In this document: positions 58,413 to 64,000 of the stretch, piece by piece
Layout: each line of letters starts with the position of its first letter
Numbering within the stretch: the stretch's first letter is position 1
Assembly (NCBI GenBank): GCA_022702705.1
Contig: CM040425.1
Location: 8,262,001 to 8,326,000 of the forward strand
Length of the DNA stretch: 64,000 nt
Reading direction: 5' to 3'
Source: Papilionanthe hookeriana x Papilionanthe teres
Taxonomy: Eukaryota > Streptophyta > Magnoliopsida > Asparagales > Orchidaceae
The notes under the pieces: model-generated
Seen by the model: the letters and a program-made list of their open reading frames with translations, nothing else
Told to the model about the DNA's origin: nothing
The model's database searches: none
Position numbers and translations under genes: made by a program

Positions 58413-61400
58413 AAAGTTTGTGTTAGCTATTTCCTGCTTAGGAATTTTTTGGGTTTTTTTGGTGAAATGTAAAAGGACACGTAGGGGATGCCTGACAAAG
58501 AATTTAAGATGAGATACATGAAAGATTTTAGCAGCCTTGCTAGACGGTCATTTCGGACAAAATAAATCCAAGGATGCTATAATTCTTAATTTCATGTATT
58601 TGCTATAAATCGAGGATTTGGTAAATCCTGTGAATATGTGGATGTTATATTTATGACTTATCATAAGAACTATAGAGGTACACCTAGAAATACCAAGGCA
58701 TGTTGCATAATAATTGATCTCGGTCTATTAGATTTTAATGAAAAATAAAGCACTTAGTAGGATACAATGAACAATATTGATTTTTGCATTTTATATACTC
58801 GATAGGAAGCGATGACGTACTAATCTACGGAAATTTACGCTCATGGTGTAGATGGATATTGAAATATAAGATCGTAGATATATAATAGATTATATCGCGA
58901 AGAAAATGACTTGCGAAGAATTCTTTCTTCTTGTTGAGGAACTGTGCGAAGCGACACAACTTCTGTTACCCTTGAGCGGGTTAGATGCCTATGAAAACAT
59001 AATCTTGCTTACGAAGACTCGATGAAATGAAGTTGGATTGATACGAGTAAGAATTTAAATGTGGTTATTGTTGTTGAATTGCGCATAGTGTGCTTGAACT
59101 AGTTGTTCGGTATGATCTTCTTGGAGCCTCATCGTGTTATGGCCCTCGGCAAACTCATGATTACGGCATATAAGGAAATGATTGTTGATATCACTGGAAA
59201 CTCATTTATTGAAAGTTTGTGAATGATGTCGGGCGAATAGCGAGCACAACGATAATTTTGAGTTATTAAAATGCGCACAACGACGCTTTGTGGGAATGAT
59301 GCCTTCGTATACGAAGTTGTTGATTTCCCGAAGAATGTGAGTATCGAATCTAATTTCAAAATGCATAGAGGATGCTTGATCGGGTAGTAACATTATTAAA
59401 TGAGAAGAACCCTCTTGTTAATTTAGTTATAGAAGATTTGTGCAAAAGCTTGAAATGTTAGTGTCGAAGTTGAAATTTCTTATCTCGAAAGATAGATCAT
59501 TGCATTAACAGGTATATGTTATATTACAAAGGAAGATGCATAAGAGACAAAATACGAATTTAGTGTGATTGAACGAGGGGGAAAAGAGTAAAAATTTTAA
59601 AATAATCCTTCTGAAACGTCTCTTTTGGCTTTTCCTCTCATTCCACGGCTTCGGTGATTGTTTGTTTGCATGTGCATAGCTCCTCGCATAATATGGCATA
59701 ATACGTATTTTTTGGTGCTAATACATTGACTCGTCCTTTAGGTTGGAGAAGCTTAAAACACTACGATTGTAGACATCTTGATTTTGCAACATAACCACGC
59801 ATTGTTAGGCTTGATTATATGCGACGGGTTAAAATACCTTACAATTACCTTGCAACGCACTTATTCATGTTGGCCGATTATTATCATACCATATGATTTA
59901 CCCACTTATATGTGTATGATTGTATCATTCTTATTTCTAATGTTGATTCTTCATGTACATAACTTCAAAGAATAAAATTGATGTATACTTAATAGCCTCT
60001 TATAGATGGCTAGTATTTTGGAGAACCAATGTGTTGAGTTATGATATTACAACGAAACAATACTTTCACCTTAGAGAAATTTCTTGTTATGTGAGCAATC
60101 GATGGTTTTGTGAATTATGAGATGCGCATCGAGGTTAGACACAATGAAAATTGGCATGTCTGGACATGTACGAAGCATTCACTTTGAAGTATGGAATAAA
60201 AACTTTACGGATTTCGGTGTCAATGAAAATGTCTAGCACGTGATCACCGTTCCGGAGGAGTAGTGCATTTTTCAAAATTGGATTGAAAGATCGAGTCGCT
60301 GAGGATAAGTGGAAGCGATATATTGCGGATGATGTTTGTGAAGTATCAATGGTCACTAAGAGACGAAACTAGCCTTGAGTCGTCTTCCGGTTTGGTGTTA
60401 CAAATAACTAGATGAAGTGAAGTATTTTTGCAATCTTCCTTGTTGGAGGACCCAATCGGATTAGATATAACATGGATTTTAGGCATATTAAGAAGAATGT
60501 TTTTGATAATATATTTAACAATGTTCGGTATATCGGGGGAAAAGCAAAAGATAATGTCAAACGGGTGGACACGAAGGATTATTGTAAAGAGGGCAAGAGA
60601 TAAATACGAGTAAAATAATAAAGCTCGACGACATATTATCTTGTATTGGATGAACGAAGCAATCATTGAGTGGTTGCATTCTTTGAAGCTTTAAGTTGTT
60701 CTTCTAAGATAAGTCATTGTGTTGATTTGAGGATGGAGAAAATATTTGGTATGAAGAGTCATGCATGCCATATTTTCATGTAGTGCTTATTACTGTTCGT
60801 TACGATTACTTACGAATCCAGTAGTTGCTCCATTGATCAAAATTAGTAAATTCTTCATAAAATCGTGCATAGGCACTTTGATTGTTTATTCTGCAAGTTT
60901 TGATATGAGTATTTCATTATTGTTATGCGAAGCTCGAACTAATATTTCCTTTGATTTTTTTGACTCGATGGAACATGTATGTATATATCTTGTTATGAGA
61001 ATATATTAGGGATCTAGTGCGATACATGTGGATGTATCCCTTTGAGATGTATATCTTTTATTTTAGAACTTTGCCTTATTTATTAAAATAACTGCGGAAA
61101 TGCAGTTACGAATAAATAAAATAGTATAAAGAATACGGCATGTCAGAGGGATCGATATATGAGGCACATGTTATTCTGAGAGAATTAATTTATGTTCTTA
61201 TTACTTCGATTAAGAACAACATACACATGAAAATGTTGGTGGGATGCCTTTTGAGTAAAGTTATCTATATTTGAATATTAGGAGAACTTGGGTAGGCATA
61301 GTACACGTCTTTACCCACCAGCAAATAGGGAAGCTTTGAGTAGTTAAAATGTGTATTCTATTTGACTGCGATGGTCTTTTCTATAGTATGATTAAATTTA

Positions 61401-62388
61401 ATAAAAAATTTATCGGTTATTATCAGAATGCTGCATTAACTCGGGCATGCAAATCATAATGATGTACGCAAGTTATTTATTAGGCGGAACAAACATGGTG
61501 ACTCTCTTGTAAGCGATAAGATCGAAAAAGAATTTCCAAAATTGTTAAATTATACGTTCGTTGAAGTAAATTATCGATTCACCGGTACGCCGTGTAAATG
61601 CACTTTAAAAAGTAAAACTAGTTTTTTTCATAATACGAGCATGAGAAACACGGTATTTAAGGCTTAGTAGATCTTGCTTGGGGATGCAATTGTAGTGTCG
61701 ATACATAACAAATATTTGAAGCGAATGGTTACAAATTTCACATGAGCTCTTGGAGTGAAGGAAAGCAAAATTATAATTATGTTGTTTGTGTTATAGGAAA
61801 CACATACAAAGATAAAAATATCTCCTTTATTATAACATATTAAATAAAGTAATTCAGTTGCGATATCCCGAACTATGTTGAATGCAATGTCACATGTTGC
61901 TTGTTAGTGCTTTGATCTTATTCCTAATCGAGAAACTTGGACACTCGACCCGCTATTATATTATTGCAGTTAAAATGAACATAAGATATGTAAAGTTTGA
62001 CCCATTTATTACGGCGAAAACGTTAGGCATGTCGGTTTTTATCTTTGATATCATAGTCGATAATAGATAAACTTGATTGGCTATTGTATTGAAGAATAGA
62101 TCATAAAAAAAAAAATTAAGATGCAAGAGCGAATTCGAACCTATTTACCATGAGTCAGTTATGTACCATTTTCATAATGAGCTTAACAAATCATTGAAAT
62201 TACCTTTGGAGGATACACGGGGCTTTATGAAGAAGTCCCTCTAAATATGAATAATGATGAGGCGAAAATAAATTTCGTTCTTCGGCTTATCTTGTTCATT
62301 GAAAGAAACAAACTAAAAAATGGTATGTTGTCGAGTATTAAAAATATAAGGAGCGAAAAGTTAAGGTGATATGTATGTATTTAATTTA
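58413..62388. other. Region without recognised genes
   Basis: Only chance ORFs under 107 codons. 58,880-60,650 is richer in CpG-containing words (CGAAG, ACGAAG, TCGAAG) than expected for AT-rich plant intergenic DNA. No gene, RNA or repeat family could be named. Confidence 0.45.

Positions 62389-64000
<1,612 letters not shown>

Noticed and set aside
59129..60666. Several minus-strand ORFs of 60-106 codons
   Set aside because: No recognisable motif, no consistent splice structure, low-complexity composition; best treated as chance.

Overview
The window looks like nuclear DNA of a flowering plant. It is AT-rich, about 70% of it is layered LTR-retrotransposon sequence, and it holds one intron-containing NAC transcription-factor gene. 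The species cannot be fixed from the sequence.

Layout. 1-11,095 (+): remnants of three elements of one Athila-like Ty3/Gypsy group, joined 3' end to 3' end. The order is X1 3' end and LTR (1-3183), Y accessory ORF, 3'UTR and LTR (3190-7889), then X2 3' end and LTR (7896-11,095). None keeps gag or pol. 11,111-15,800 (-): a decayed Tat-type Ty3/Gypsy pol (RT, RNase H, integrase), followed in the same orientation by a degenerate ALKBH9/10-like RNA demethylase domain. 15,801-26,769 (+): a decayed Athila pol and LTR 'Z'; a perfect tRNA-Asp primer site and a gag fused by deletion to post-integrase sequence; two accessory ORFs (here ORFa and ORFb); and a truncated LTR 'Y-prime'. 26,787-44,673: the youngest material. 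A complete but mutated element 'A' lies on the minus strand (31,602-44,673; LTRs of 1.75-1.78 kb). Its 3' LTR runs straight into a second gag whose primer site is deleted. That gag is joined head-on at 29,988 to an inverted copy of pol-ORFa-ORFb leader. 44,674-52,937: intergenic DNA with one 3-copy minisatellite. 52,938-55,084 (-): NAC gene of the LOV1/NAC035 type in three exons, interrupted by small indels. 55,085-64,000: intergenic, with a candidate short exon, a 5-copy tandem repeat and a long AT microsatellite.

How the parts work together. The Athila-like order is LTR, tRNA-Asp PBS, gag, PR-RT-RH-INT, ORFa (about 114 aa, helical), ORFb (putative plant transposon protein family, acidic tail), long 3'UTR, PPT, LTR. 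The most unusual signal is noncoding. GC-rich palindromic motifs, spaced almost always 21 bp apart, sit upstream of a TATA box in the LTR U3 and again, upstream of TATA-like sites, before ORFa and before ORFb. ORFb is also preceded in all four copies by a putative 200-211 bp intron that ends at or within 3 bases of its ATG. I read this as two internal gene cassettes with their own promoters. That is inference from sequence pattern only.

Caution: near-identical copies, and the NAC exons, differ by frame-breaking indels and by recurrent CA versus CGA changes. Some breaks could be sequence errors rather than biology.
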